64,000 nucleotides of DNA from the NCBI RefSeq assembly GCF_000021705.1, contig NC_012751.1, forward strand, positions 1,287,906 to 1,351,905, written 5' to 3'. Shown piece after piece: positions 53,876 through 63,966 of this stretch (the first letter of the stretch is position 1; each line of letters begins with the position of its first letter). The notes under the pieces were generated by a model. That model was not told the DNA's origin, ran no database searches, and was given only the letters and a program-made list of their open reading frames with translations. Source of the stretch: Candidatus Hamiltonella defensa 5AT (Acyrthosiphon pisum) (GTDB taxonomy: Bacteria > Pseudomonadota > Gammaproteobacteria > Enterobacterales > Enterobacteriaceae). A program made the translations under genes and the position numbers.

Positions 53876-56722
53876 TTAAAATTTCCAGCTCATCCCTAGT
53901 GAGGCATTCCAGGGGGATTCAACATGCTTCCCTTTTTTATATCCCGCTGTCGCACTGATATTCCATGTCTGGCTTATATTTGCGGATAAACCCAAAGAAT
54001 ACACCCCTGTGATGCCACTTAAGTCGTTGTCAAAAGAATCACGCTGATTAATCCGAACCCGGTTGTTTTTAATGAACTCCCGCTCAGCGCCCACATCTAC
54101 CCAAGGGGTCACTGAAACATCTTTGATTCTCGTTTGATAGAGGGCCCTTAAACCGACTTTGCCAAGCACTGAACGCTGGGCGAAAATATCTCCCTTCATT
54201 CCGTTTGAAAGTGAGAGGCTCGAACGGGTTGTTCTTAATCCACTCAAACTGAGGTATGGGGTGAATGTCATCTCTCCTGCGACCATATCTTTCCCTCCTC
54301 GAATACTTGCTCCCAACGCCAAGGTGCTGAAATCCCCGAATGCATCCGCTCCACCGGTCATTTTTCCACGAATCTCATGCGAGAACCGGTTTGCTTTCAG
54401 AATGCTATCGAGCCAGAAACCTGAGTCATGATAATAAGCCGCATACGTGCCCGCCGACCAGGAACTCACGTTCCCACCGCCTATTGCTTTTCCCCTGAAA
54501 TTCAGTTTGGCATCACCATGCGTGAAGAACAGGCCCTGCGTTGTGTAAGCACTGCGCCCCAGGCGCATGGTGAGGTCCGCACCTAGCGATATCCCATTTA
54601 ATTTCAACCCGTAACCTTCTCCTGCTTTTTGAATGATGTTATGGCGTTCATTCATGACTTTGACCCATACAGCAGACTCAGTTTTTGCCTGACGTGTGGA
54701 TGACATTCTTTCCTGAATCTGGGCCATCTCACTGTGATAAATCAATGGGCCCACTGTAGACATCGATAAAACCGCCGCTGTTGAAGGGGTGATTGAGGGA
54801 ATATCAGGCGCCCGATTTGTGCGAGATACATTTGTTGGCGGAGAAAGTAACCGATTAGGGGGGACTTTTTTTGTCTCCGTTTCTCCAGATACCGGGGTTA
54901 AAACCGCCCCTTTTTCTTCAGAAACAGACGGCGTCACAGGCACTTCTGGTTTGAGCTCAGGCGCTTTCGGAACCAAGATGCCGGGTTGAACGGGATGCTC
55001 AGTCTCCTGCGGCAACAAAGTGTCACCCGATATCGGCCTTGAGGCCGCTACGGTTTCCGTCGCTGAGGTAATTACAGAGGTTTTTGGCGGCGACTCTGAC
55101 TCCGGCTGCGGTTTTTCGGTAGGTTGAGGTTGATGAGACACCAATGACCAGCCTCGTTTGTGGTTATCGGGCACCAGATGATACTGGTACGTTCCTACGT
55201 CTACCACCTGGCCTGGATTAGTAAGGGTGAACTCAGCCTCACCGCCTCCCGTCTGGATGATTTTAAGTCTATCTTCTGCTTTGGGGCTTTTACCGCTGTC
55301 AGTCACCCTGACGCCAAAATAGCCATTGGCTTCTCCTCTGACGTGCAGAAGATTGCCTTTGTGTCCCGCTATATCGGTATTCATCCAGAAGGTTCCTGTT
55401 CCATTCAGCGTCTCCACAGAAAGTATGGAATCATTTTTGGATGATACGCCATCGACGGAATAGTCAAAATAAAAATGTCCCTGATTCATGGATACCTTTC
55501 CGAATCTTGATACCTTTCCGGGATCCGGGTCATTGTCCAAATTAACACGGCCGGAGAGATTCAGATTGGCTTCACGTGTGTCCAACTTACCGTTATTGAT
55601 AATATCGAGTTGCCCGCGCTCGCCGACGGTCACATCCCCTTTCAGCGTTGATGACAGACGCTCAAATCCTAAAATCATTTGACCATTATCTAGATTAGCT
55701 CCGTTAACTGTCCCTTTGCGGATGTAGGCAGTCGCTTCATTGCCGAGTGTCAGATTATTTGATTGAGCTGTGGTCGAGTGAGCGTCTCCAAGTGTATAGG
55801 TTCCGCTATTAACAACAGTACCGATATCCGTGCCGCTGTCATTTAACATCCTGCCGCCGCCATTCACAACAGTCGCTTCGGCCCGCCCCCCGTCTTTGAT
55901 ATTCAGACTCCCGCCTGTCATCTGGGTTCTTTTGAAAATGCCCCCTTCTCCTACCTCAATGCTCCCCCCTTTCATGGTTGTATCACTGGCTTCTGATTGA
56001 ACAACACTAAGTAATCCCCCTTCAATCGTGCTTTCTGTTATTTTCCCTGAGGACAATATAAGCTGCCCTAATTGCCCTAATTGCCCTAATTGTCCTATAT
56101 ATGCATGCGAAAAATGTGGATTGTCTCTTGAGGCCGCAGCCACATCACCGCTAATTTTCAGGTTATTTATTCGTGCTTTCCCCATAAATACCCCTGTGGC
56201 ACCATGAGTGATTTCCCCTCCCTCGACTATTACGCCATCATCATTACCAGAGATATCAAATCGCCCGTTCTCATAAACGTTGATGTTATCTACAGTGCCG
56301 GATTGAGCAATAAAAAAACCGCCTTTATAGACTTTACCGTCCTTGAATATGCCTTGATTTTTTAATGTCGCTATACCCTTATCTTTTATTACGGTATTCT
56401 CTGCGGTTCCCCCAAAGATGATCTGATTCCCCGTATTTTCTACAGTGATATTGTTTGTATATCCTCCACTGAATACATCTTGCTGAGCCCAGTTTGGTGG
56501 AGAATAATTTTGGCTGTCACCCCTCAGTATCGTATCCGTTACCGTGCCGAACACTATCTGATAATTGTGATTCAACCCGTCCCATTCCTGCGGTGCCACA
56601 ATTTCGCCAGATACCGTGGTTCCTTCAGCCACTGTTTCGGTAAAAGAAGCCTGTGTATTTCCAGTGAATATCACTATGAGAATGTGAACTATTTTTGTTA
56701 AGATAGTTTTGGTCGTTTTCAT
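53876..56722 (-). CDS. AIDA-like autotransporter (type Va)
   Basis: 948 residues. Signal peptide about 1-25 (KTILTKIVHILIVIFTGNTQAS). Passenger about 26-560 is a beta-helix with repeated IxGG, NxGxxx and GGxxxxxxV motifs (TQMTGGSLNIKDGGRAE, VVNGGGRMLNDSGTDIG). A pertactin-like region and a Pro/Glu linker follow (PQPTEKPQPESESPP), then an autotransporter barrel about 680-948 ending in the WKF signature with terminal Phe. A GQL tandem repeat lies in the passenger. AAAGGAAAC precedes the ATG at 56722. Intact; probable host-surface adhesin. Confidence 0.92.
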   Translation of the reverse strand: MKTTKTILTKIVHILIVIFTGNTQASFTETVAEGTTVSGEIVAPQEWDGLNHNYQIVFGTVTDTILRGDSQNYSPPNWAQQDVFSGGYTNNITVENTGNQIIFGGTAENTVIKDKGIATLKNQGIFKDGKVYKGGFFIAQSGTVDNINVYENGRFDISGNDDGVIVEGGEITHGATGVFMGKARINNLKISGDVAAASRDNPHFSHAYIGQLGQLGQLGQLILSSGKITESTIEGGLLSVVQSEASDTTMKGGSIEVGEGGIFKRTQMTGGSLNIKDGGRAEATVVNGGGRMLNDSGTDIGTVVNSGTYTLGDAHSTTAQSNNLTLGNEATAYIRKGTVNGANLDNGQMILGFERLSSTLKGDVTVGERGQLDIINNGKLDTREANLNLSGRVNLDNDPDPGKVSRFGKVSMNQGHFYFDYSVDGVSSKNDSILSVETLNGTGTFWMNTDIAGHKGNLLHVRGEANGYFGVRVTDSGKSPKAEDRLKIIQTGGGEAEFTLTNPGQVVDVGTYQYHLVPDNHKRGWSLVSHQPQPTEKPQPESESPPKTSVITSATETVAASRPISGDTLLPQETEHPVQPGILVPKAPELKPEVPVTPSVSEEKGAVLTPVSGETETKKVPPNRLLSPPTNVSRTNRAPDIPSITPSTAAVLSMSTVGPLIYHSEMAQIQERMSSTRQAKTESAVWVKVMNERHNIIQKAGEGYGLKLNGISLGADLTMRLGRSAYTTQGLFFTHGDAKLNFRGKAIGGGNVSSWSAGTYAAYYHDSGFWLDSILKANRFSHEIRGKMTGGADAFGDFSTLALGASIRGGKDMVAGEMTFTPYLSLSGLRTTRSSLSLSNGMKGDIFAQRSVLGKVGLRALYQTRIKDVSVTPWVDVGAEREFIKNNRVRINQRDSFDNDLSGITGVYSLGLSANISQTWNISATAGYKKGKHVESPWNASLGMSWKF
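56064..56096 (-). repeat. 9-bp tandem repeat encoding (GQL)n
   Basis: Three perfect copies of TGCCCTAAT plus a partial variant, within the autotransporter passenger. Unit length is a multiple of three, so copy-number change would not shift the frame. Confidence 0.8.
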
Positions 56723-57228
56723 TGGTTTTGTTTCCTTTAGACAGTAATAAAAGTAAATGAAGCGACTGGCGTGGAGTGCTACAACACTCCACGCACCTGC
56801 CTGGTTGCGTTTTTTCTGAACACGAATCAACAATGTTGATAACCATTACAAAGGGATCTCCTCTTTCCATCTTCTTTTTGCGATGGGGGGTTCTTTCCTT
56901 GGCCTGATTTTACGGCGAAAAAAATTACTGGGGTGACTGTTTTCTAAACCAGTCCCCACAAACTTGTTATTATTTGAGTTTTTCTATATCGAAGCCGTAA
57001 AAAGTGTTAGATCCAAGTGCTCTGAAGTGAGAGTTAGTGGCTTTGATCCAATACCCTCTTTTTTCGTGGGAAGGTCTGAATACGTCGGCACCAATCTATT
57101 CTTTGCCCTCTCTGAAATATCAAAACCATGCTAAATAAATTAATACTAAACTAAAGACCTATGTTTTATAGATCCTAATGATGTTACATATTTTTTAATT
57201 ACATTTCATTATTTTATTTTTATCATTC
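56723..57228. other. Intergenic with possible protein remnant
   Basis: No complete gene. On the minus strand, a piece between about 56960 and 57090 reads VFRPSHEKRGYWIKATNSHF, then FYGFDIEKLK and stop, which looks like the end of a former protein. The autotransporter promoter should be near 56750-56900. Confidence 0.35.
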
Positions 57229-57528
57229 TCATGAGGACTCACCCTCCTGTTCAACTTCTTTATGGGTTAATGCGCGGCTCTTCTCTGTGTCTGCTTGTGA
57301 GCTCACCGGCTCTCTGCTCAGTGAAGGGGTCTCTTCGTCCACGACATTGTTTAACTTCCTCCTCTTTTTAAGGGGTAATTTTTTACTCTCATTGTCGTCA
57401 CATGGGCGTCTGTTGAAATATCTCTCGACTGAGACTTGTCTGTGGGTCCTTTCTAGAGGGTGCGATGTAGAGGCAGATATCTTTTGTGAATGGGGCATTC
57501 TCCTCTTGGGATACTGTGTCACATACAT
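57229..57528 (-). CDS. Hypothetical basic protein, possibly a 3' remnant
   Basis: About 99 residues from MYVTQYPKRRMPHSQK to the stop. Rich in Lys, Arg and Ser with a KKLPLKKRRKLNN cluster resembling a nuclear-localisation signal. The open frame continues upstream to IKVIQPALIELQHLRIAA before a stop, and no Shine-Dalgarno is seen, so it could be the tail of a lost gene. An antisense frame over the same bases is no better. Very uncertain. Confidence 0.3.
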   Translation of the reverse strand: MYVTQYPKRRMPHSQKISASTSHPLERTHRQVSVERYFNRRPCDDNESKKLPLKKRRKLNNVVDEETPSLSREPVSSQADTEKSRALTHKEVEQEGESS

Positions 57529-57608
57529 AAAGGATGTGGCCGCAATTCTAAGATGTTGAAGTTCAATCAAAGCGGGCTGAATGACCTTAATCTACAGATT
57601 TGTACCTA

Positions 57609-57860
57609 ATGCAAATGGCCGCGGAATCGGTGGGGGTGACGCTGGAATTTGCCTCCGCCCAGCTCAGCCATGAGGATAGAAGGGACCTGGAATCCGGCTA
57701 TTTGACCTTAGACGTTCTGGAATCGTCCCTGGCGATGAAAGCCAAACAGGCGAGAGTAGGCGAGAACAGGGAGAGAAGAGGAAAAGGGACTTTTAACGGC
57801 TGTGATGGATTTTGTGATAATCTGATGAAAAATCCTTCAATTGATTCAGTATCATCATGA
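57609..57860 (+). CDS. Hypothetical short protein or remnant before Rpn gene
   Basis: 83 residues from an ATG at 57609: MQMAAESVGVTLEFASAQ, HEDRRDLESGYLTLDVLE and SSLAMKAKQARVGENRER. The first 55 residues look like real helical protein; the last part runs into the Rpn upstream region that is shared with the 63-kb copy. No family recognised, and it may be a truncated gene end. Confidence 0.3.
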   Translation: MQMAAESVGVTLEFASAQLSHEDRRDLESGYLTLDVLESSLAMKAKQARVGENRERRGKGTFNGCDGFCDNLMKNPSIDSVSS

Positions 57861-58792
57861 CCAAAAAATTTACCCCTACGCCGCATGATGCGGTATTCAA
57901 GCAGTTTTTAAGTGAAAAAGAGGCGGCGAAAGATTTTTTTGAGATATGGTTGCCAGATGAGATAAAAGCCTTATGTGATTTCACGACGATGAAAATGGAG
58001 TCGGGTTCGTTTGTCGATGAAGGCATGAAGGGGTATCAAAACGATATTCTCTATTCATTGAGTACCGACAAGGGAAAGGGATATCTCTACGTGTTGATTG
58101 AGGCACAATCGACTCGGGATAAGCTGAGTGCGTGGCGATTAATGCGGTATAGCATGGCGGCGATGCAAAAGCATCTGGACGCGGGGAATAAAACGCTGCC
58201 ATTAGTCTTTCCAGTTTTATTTTATATGGGTAAGAAAAGTCCCTATCCCCACAGTACCCATTGGTTGAATTGCTTTGAAGACAGGGGATTAGCGGAGCGT
58301 ATTTATACCCAGCCCTTCAGACTGGCGGATGTGACGACACTGGAGGATGGTGAGATTCTGCAGCATCGCCGGATGGCGTTACTTGAGCTACTCCAAAAGC
58401 ACATTCGCCGACGAGATATGAGCGAGTTACTCAATGAAATTGTGGCCATTTTATCGTATAATGAGTATACGGATAACCAAGTTATGACGATGATGAATTA
58501 TCTGATTCAAGAGGGGAACGCGACAAACCCGAAGCAGTTTATCACTGAGATAGCGAAACAATCAGAGAAACATGAGGGGGCACTGATGACGATGGCTCAA
58601 CAAATTGAAGAGATAGGAATTCAAAAAGGCAAACTTGAAGGCATTCAAGAAGGCATGCAAGAAGGGGAAAAAAAGGCTTCGTTAAAGATAGCGCGTCATT
58701 TGCTGGAGAGCGGGATGGAGAGACAATCTGTGAGGCAAATAACGGGTCTGAGTGAGACTGAAATGAAAAGCCTGTTTCAAGATTCACCCTAA
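57857..58792 (+). CDS. Rpn family recombination-promoting nuclease, intact
   Basis: 311 residues. N-terminal PTPHDAVFKQFLSEKEAAKDFF, then SGSFVDEGMKGYQNDILYS, YLYVLIEAQSTRDKLSAWRLM with the PD-(D/E)XK-like core D.LYS...E.QS, and PVLFYMGKKSPYP. The C-terminus is a Gln/Glu/Gly repeat (KGKLEGIQEGMQEG) and a final SETEMKSLF helix. The only undamaged Rpn gene of three in this window. Weak ribosome-binding site. A hairpin terminator overlaps its stop. Confidence 0.92.
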   Translation: MTKKFTPTPHDAVFKQFLSEKEAAKDFFEIWLPDEIKALCDFTTMKMESGSFVDEGMKGYQNDILYSLSTDKGKGYLYVLIEAQSTRDKLSAWRLMRYSMAAMQKHLDAGNKTLPLVFPVLFYMGKKSPYPHSTHWLNCFEDRGLAERIYTQPFRLADVTTLEDGEILQHRRMALLELLQKHIRRRDMSELLNEIVAILSYNEYTDNQVMTMMNYLIQEGNATNPKQFITEIAKQSEKHEGALMTMAQQIEEIGIQKGKLEGIQEGMQEGEKKASLKIARHLLESGMERQSVRQITGLSETEMKSLFQDSP

Positions 58793-58806
58793 TTGAAGGG
58801 TTTTTC
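58786..58806 (+). terminator. Rho-independent terminator of the Rpn gene
   Basis: ACCCT, 6-nt loop AATTGA, AGGGT then TTTTT. The stem begins inside the last codons. The same sequence follows the second Rpn copy at 63946. Confidence 0.65.
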
Positions 58807-59359
58807 TGTTGTTTTAGTTTGTACTTATCAAGAGTATTTTTATTTGTCTTTTTTTCAGATAGAAGAGATGCAAGTGTACTTTGTCAAAAAGAGCTTTATT
58901 ATTGACCATAAAAAGGGTGATATTAAAGGTGATGAGTAATAAGAGTGATAAAATCAAGCCAGAAGCAATCAAAAAAAACCATAGATAACCCTTCCCCCTC
59001 TTTAGAAAATCATGATTGACTCAAAACCAACCTACAACTGCCCCCGACAATAAAGACTGCTGATTTAAGTATACCCGTAATACATTAACTATACTCGTAA
59101 CTAGGCGAGCTCAGAAAGTGTGCCGGGATTGAACTGATACAATTGCTGCCATTGACTTAAAGACAAATTTCATTTCTTTAAAAACCTGCAACCAGTTGTG
59201 AAATTATTTCAAGATAGCTTCTAAGTATTTTTAAAGTAAGTTAATAACTCATGATTTTTAAATTTAAAAAAATTCAAATAAACTGATTTTTAATCAAAAA
59301 TAAATTTTTTGTTCTTGATTAGAATGAAACTTTATTTTTTAAAAAAGAGATAATAAATC
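58807..59359. other. AT-rich intergenic before the large metalloprotease-like gene
   Basis: No gene. A frame MQVYFVKKSFIIDHKK at about 58868 is too short to call. GC falls steeply from about 59160 on, matching the next gene, so the transfer boundary may be near 59150. Confidence 0.4.
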
Positions 59360-62300
59360 ATGAGAAAGACTCAAAAAAGAGAGATACAAACTTCACTTAA
59401 AAACAACTTTATTATAACAGATTCAAACATTTTTTATCAGTTTTTAAATGATCAATTAGCCTTGGGTAAGCTCTCTCAATATATTTTAAATAATACAATT
59501 AAAAATATATCTGATATAGATAACATATTAAATAAAATTAAAACAACACATCAAAATAATAGCCCTTATTCAAAAATTTTTAAAGAAATAGAAGCACTTA
59601 AAAATAATGAAAAATTATCTTTAGACGCAATTAAAGATTTACTCTCCAAAAAAGGCATAAATGAAAAACAACATTATGCCTTATATCTAAACATTTCTGA
59701 AAAACTCGTTTCTGAGCCCATGACGATTAGCCGTATTAAACAGATATATCACCATGAAATGGTTACCCCGCCAACAGAGCAAGAATTTAAATTTTTGTTA
59801 GAAAAACAAACTCAAAAAAGCAATAATAATTCATATAAAGAGGGAACCGTAGTAAAAAAAGGGGTTGAAACAACAGACACAATAGAAAATACGAGTCATC
59901 ATAATAGCGAAATAAACGCCAGTAAATTTTATCAATTAATTTATCAAAAAATGATAGATAGATTGATTACAGTAGAAGAATACGAACAACTATATGAAAA
60001 AATTTCTGAACAAATGAAAGCAAAATCATTCACTATTGAAGAAATAAATCAATTTTGTACAGACAATAAAATTCCTACTTTTAGAGAAGATGAATTATTT
60101 CGGATAGCAAAAAAAGCTGAAAATAGCATAGACGAAAATTTAAAATATATAAAAAATTTTAAAATCATAGAGACAAAGACGGATTCAAACGAAAAAAATC
60201 TTATAAATGAAGACAGTACTGTATTAAGTATCGTTTTAATGGAATTTATCAATTACAAAAGGAGTATTGGGGTTTTAAATGATATTTTAAAAGATATAAA
60301 AACTTTTATAAAAAATAACGTTAATAAGAGTAATATTGATGAATTTATTGAAAATATTCAACAGATTAAAAAAATTGATCCAGAGTATCAAGAAGGTTTA
60401 ACTAAAATAGAAAACATTTTTACTGAAATTAAAAATAAATTAGACGAATTAAAAAAATCGAGCTTTTCGCAACTCAATAAAAAAGATCAGGAATCAATTT
60501 TTTCAAATTTTGATTTCAAACAAACTCAAGATAAGTTTTTAAATTTTAATTCAATAGGAATTAGTAAAACAGACAGTATTAAATTATTAACATATATATT
60601 ACTTAATAATCGCATTAATACTAATTTCAGTATTAATGCGATTAAAGAAATATTTAATGATAATAAAATTTCTGAGCCAACAGGGAAAGAATTTGAAATT
60701 CTAGCAAACAGTGCTTTTTGGGGATCTAAAAATGTATTTTTTCAAAACACAATTGAGATGAACGTTAATAACGATCTCACTTTAAGTATTAAAGTTTTTT
60801 CAGACGAAGAAAAAATGTCTGGTCTGACTCAAAAAGAGATTGAAGAGGCATTAAAAAATGCTTTAATTACTTTTAATGAAGCATTTGGTTTGATGAAAAA
60901 TAATTCGCTTGATGGAATCAATAAGAATAAAGCGATTTTTACATTACATTTTTTTGCAAAGAGAGAAAGTTTCTTATCTTATCTAAATAAGAATAAGGAA
61001 AGTACTATCTTAGGATCATCACTTTATAATCATATTTATATCTGGCTTGATAGTGATAAGGACTCGTTAAATGATACTATAAAACATGAATTTGTTCACG
61101 CCTTGGTTAATTACAATAATTTATCTGGTGTTTTGCCTAAAGTTTTTAGCGAGGGCATAGCGGAGTATATTCCTGAACTATCAAAAGGTAAAAACGCGAT
61201 TGATTTTGCCAGTCAATTAAAAAGACATCTTAATAAGGCAGATTATAAAAATAATTTAACATTAAAAAACCTTTTAAGTGATCAGTTTTTGGAAGACAAT
61301 AACTTAGATCCTTATACAGTCGGGCCTGCTGTTATTGCTTATTTTGAGGATAAGTTTCCGAGCGTTATAGATAAATCATTATATGATACATCGCAAAGTG
61401 AGAAAAATAAGGAAGGTCGTCAGAAAGAATTTTTTGAAATAATAAAAAAATTTTCTGAAGAAGAACCATATTCGACCCATTTTAAAGATTGGGTTGAAAC
61501 ACATTCAAGAGATATGCTCCCTAACCTTCCTATTAAAAAAACGATCTCATTTGAGATGGATGGTAAATCATTCAGTATTGAGGTTTTCTCCGAAACAGAA
61601 CTTTTATATACAAACATTCAGGCTGAGTTAAAAAAGACTTTCGGTATTTTTAATCAAAAATTCAACTTCATTAAAGATGATAACGGTGCTCAGCCACTCA
61701 TTTTTAGATTATTTCTTTTTCAAAAAAACAATGACGATTATTCTCGGTTTTTGAAATCAAAAGATACGAATCCTCTCTCAGAATATTATTCAGAGACCTC
61801 GTTAGAAAGTAATGTTATTAGTAATATGTATGTCAATTTCGATAAACCTGATGACAAGCTTATAACAGATGCATTTAATGATACTTTGAGTCTTTATATT
61901 ACTTCTGATATAGATAGTAAGTCTATTTTCACGGCATCCTTAAATTATTATATAAAGCTGTTCAATAAATTTAACATTAATATTCATGAATATCATAGCA
62001 TGATTTCTCAGCTGTATAAGAATTTAAATTCTGAATATTCAAGCTTAAACTTGACAAAAATTATTAAGGATGATTTTTTTAATAACCCAACAGATACAAA
62101 AATTATGCAAGAGTTCCACTCGAATCAAAGTAAATCATTTGAGTCACTGGCCGTTATTGCTTATCTGCAAGAAAAGCATCCGAATTTTATCAAGACATTA
62201 CTAACAGCGAAAAGCGCGCCGGAAAATTCTGATAGCCTGACTAAAGGTGTTATTGATTCTCTTCTTGCAAGTGAATCAGAAAAAGAAAAAGTAAATCAAG

Positions 62301-62596
62301 GATTTCAAGCTTGGTTAGAACCCGCCGCAGAACCACAACTCAAAGAAAACCATGATGGTGAAGGTTCATCTGATAAAGTTCATTCATCACCTGTGGCTTC
62401 TTCATCTGAGGATAGTTCATTGCCTGAAGTTTCTGCACGGTTTCAACAAGATGAGGTGCATCAAAATAAGTCTGGGTTGTTGTTAACACAGGAGATGAAT
62501 CAATTTAATACAGATAATGATGTAACACATATTACAGAAAACTATATTCTACCTAGCTTAGTTATTTCAACTCTCCTCGGCGTTATTGGTGCATGA
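59360..62596 (+). CDS. Large protein with active and degenerate M9-like metalloprotease domains
   Basis: 1078 residues, very AT-rich. The N-terminal 440 residues contain four related helical modules (for example LYEKISEQM..SFTIEEINQF and LYLNISEKL..PMTISRIKQI followed by PT(E/G)xEF). Domain A (about 463-700) has HEFVHAL (His576, Glu577, His580) and downstream FSEGIAEY (Glu598/602), the gluzincin pattern nearest to microbial collagenases (M9). Domain B (about 726-985) repeats its layout (FSIEVFSETEL, LAVIAYLQEKHP), but the HEFVH position reads NDTLS and SEGIAEY reads TASLNYY. The acidic/Ser-rich tail ends in a hydrophobic segment (LPSLVISTLLGVIGA). No signal peptide. Possibly a T3SS/T1SS-delivered effector. 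Weak RBS. Confidence 0.75.
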   Translation: MRKTQKREIQTSLKNNFIITDSNIFYQFLNDQLALGKLSQYILNNTIKNISDIDNILNKIKTTHQNNSPYSKIFKEIEALKNNEKLSLDAIKDLLSKKGINEKQHYALYLNISEKLVSEPMTISRIKQIYHHEMVTPPTEQEFKFLLEKQTQKSNNNSYKEGTVVKKGVETTDTIENTSHHNSEINASKFYQLIYQKMIDRLITVEEYEQLYEKISEQMKAKSFTIEEINQFCTDNKIPTFREDELFRIAKKAENSIDENLKYIKNFKIIETKTDSNEKNLINEDSTVLSIVLMEFINYKRSIGVLNDILKDIKTFIKNNVNKSNIDEFIENIQQIKKIDPEYQEGLTKIENIFTEIKNKLDELKKSSFSQLNKKDQESIFSNFDFKQTQDKFLNFNSIGISKTDSIKLLTYILLNNRINTNFSINAIKEIFNDNKISEPTGKEFEILANSAFWGSKNVFFQNTIEMNVNNDLTLSIKVFSDEEKMSGLTQKEIEEALKNALITFNEAFGLMKNNSLDGINKNKAIFTLHFFAKRESFLSYLNKNKESTILGSSLYNHIYIWLDSDKDSLNDTIKHEFVHALVNYNNLSGVLPKVFSEGIAEYIPELSKGKNAIDFASQLKRHLNKADYKNNLTLKNLLSDQFLEDNNLDPYTVGPAVIAYFEDKFPSVIDKSLYDTSQSEKNKEGRQKEFFEIIKKFSEEEPYSTHFKDWVETHSRDMLPNLPIKKTISFEMDGKSFSIEVFSETELLYTNIQAELKKTFGIFNQKFNFIKDDNGAQPLIFRLFLFQKNNDDYSRFLKSKDTNPLSEYYSETSLESNVISNMYVNFDKPDDKLITDAFNDTLSLYITSDIDSKSIFTASLNYYIKLFNKFNINIHEYHSMISQLYKNLNSEYSSLNLTKIIKDDFFNNPTDTKIMQEFHSNQSKSFESLAVIAYLQEKHPNFIKTLLTAKSAPENSDSLTKGVIDSLLASESEKEKVNQGFQAWLEPAAEPQLKENHDGEGSSDKVHSSPVASSSEDSSLPEVSARFQQDEVHQNKSGLLLTQEMNQFNTDNDVTHITENYILPSLVISTLLGVIGA

Positions 62597-62830
62597 AGGA
62601 ATCATTTTTAAAAAATAAAGGGGTAAAAAAAACTTTTTTAAATCGGATTCGGTATCAGATACCTCATTGCGACGGGTTAACTCGTTTATTTTTGGGGTAT
62701 GGATTTCAAGAAAATGCTCTATTTGAATAGTGTTAGGCTTTTCCTTTGTGAAGGTTTTAATGAAGGGGTTTATGTTTTTATGTCGCAGAGATGTATTGAA
62801 TAGGGGATTGATTTGAATAGACAGAGACAT
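62567..62830 (-). CDS. Small hypothetical protein convergent with the metalloprotease-like gene
   Basis: 87 residues from the ATG at 62830, preceded by a strong GAGGAGA. It begins MSLSIQINPLFNTSLRHKN and ends in a charged region. The N-terminus is Ser/Asn/Ile-rich as in type III signals. It overlaps the end of the convergent large gene by 30 bp, so it may be the 5' stub of a gene cut by that insertion. No family recognised. Confidence 0.45.
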   Translation of the reverse strand: MSLSIQINPLFNTSLRHKNINPFIKTFTKEKPNTIQIEHFLEIHTPKINELTRRNEVSDTESDLKKFFLPLYFLKMIPSCTNNAEES

Positions 62831-63015
62831 GATATTTCTCCTCATTATTTGAAGGGTGAGCTATTTTTTATACTATAGTAAAAAAGAGTAGAAAATACTT
62901 ATTTTTATTTTTGTTGAGTGTGAGGTGTGACATTAAGCATGAAGGCCTTGAATAAGTCTGTCGGGCTATTTTGTGATAAGCTCAGATCTCACCTGAAATT
63001 GATTAAGTATTAAAG

Positions 63016-63952
63016 ATGACTAAAAAATTTACCCCGACCCCCCATGACGCCGTTTTTCGCCAATTTCTCCATGAAAAAGAGACGGCGCAAGACTTTTTTG
63101 AGATATGGCTCCCTGATGAGATTAAAGCGTTGTGTGATTTCACGACGATGAAAGTGAAGTCGGGGTCTTTTATCGATGAAGACATGAAGGCGTATCAGAA
63201 TGATATTCTGTATTCATTAAAGACGAAAAAGGGGAAAGGATACCTTTACGTGCTCATTGAATCGCAATCCACGCCAGATAAACTGAGTGCGTGGCGATTA
63301 ATGCGGTATAGCATGGCGGCGATGCAAAAGCATCTCGACGCGGGGAATAAAACGCTGCCATTAGTCTTTCCAGTTTTATTTTATATGGGTAAGAAAAGTC
63401 CCTATCCCCACAGTACCCATTGGTTGGATTGTTTTGAAGACGGGGGATTATCGGAGCGTATTTATACCCAGCCTTTCAGACTGGCGGATGTGACGACACT
63501 AGACGATGGGGAGATTTTGCAGCATCGTCGGATTGCGTTGTTAGAATTAGTGCAGAAGCACATTCGCCACCGGGATATGAGCGAGTTACTCAATGAAATT
63601 GTGGCCATTTTATCGTATAATGAGTATACGGATAACCAAGTTATGACGATGATGAATTATCTGATTCAAGAGGGGAACGCGACAAACCCGATGCATTTTA
63701 TCACCGAGATAGCGAAACAATCAGAGAAACATGAGGGGGCACTGATGACGATGGCTCAACAAATTGAAGAGATAGGAATTCAAAAAGGCATTCAAGAAGG
63801 CATGCAAGAAGGCATGCAAGAAGGGAAAAAAAAAGGCTTCGCTAAAGATAGCGCGTCAACTTCTGGAAAGTGGTATGGAGAGACAATCTGTGAGGCAAAT
63901 AACGGGTCTGAGTGAGACTGAAATGAAAAGCCTGTTTCAAGATTCACCCTAA
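63016..63952 (+). pseudogene. Rpn family nuclease copy with poly-A frameshift
   Basis: About 93% alike by eye to the gene at 57857-58792 and ending in the same 3' flank. The frame is open for 299 codons but shifts at an A9 tract (63826-63834). With A8 it would continue KASLKIARQLLESGMERQSV and end at 63952 like its sister. The core nuclease domain is unaffected; only the C-terminal multimerisation-like tail is altered. Confidence 0.9.
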
Positions 63953-63966
63953 TTGAAGGGTTTTTC
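63946..63966 (+). terminator. Rho-independent terminator of the second Rpn copy
   Basis: Identical to 58786-58806: ACCCT stem, AATTGA loop, T-run. Part of the duplicated unit. Confidence 0.65.

Noticed and set aside
57287..57559. Plus-strand frame opposite the basic hypothetical protein
   Set aside because: Cys/Leu-rich with no start signals; neither strand is strong, but the minus one is slightly better.
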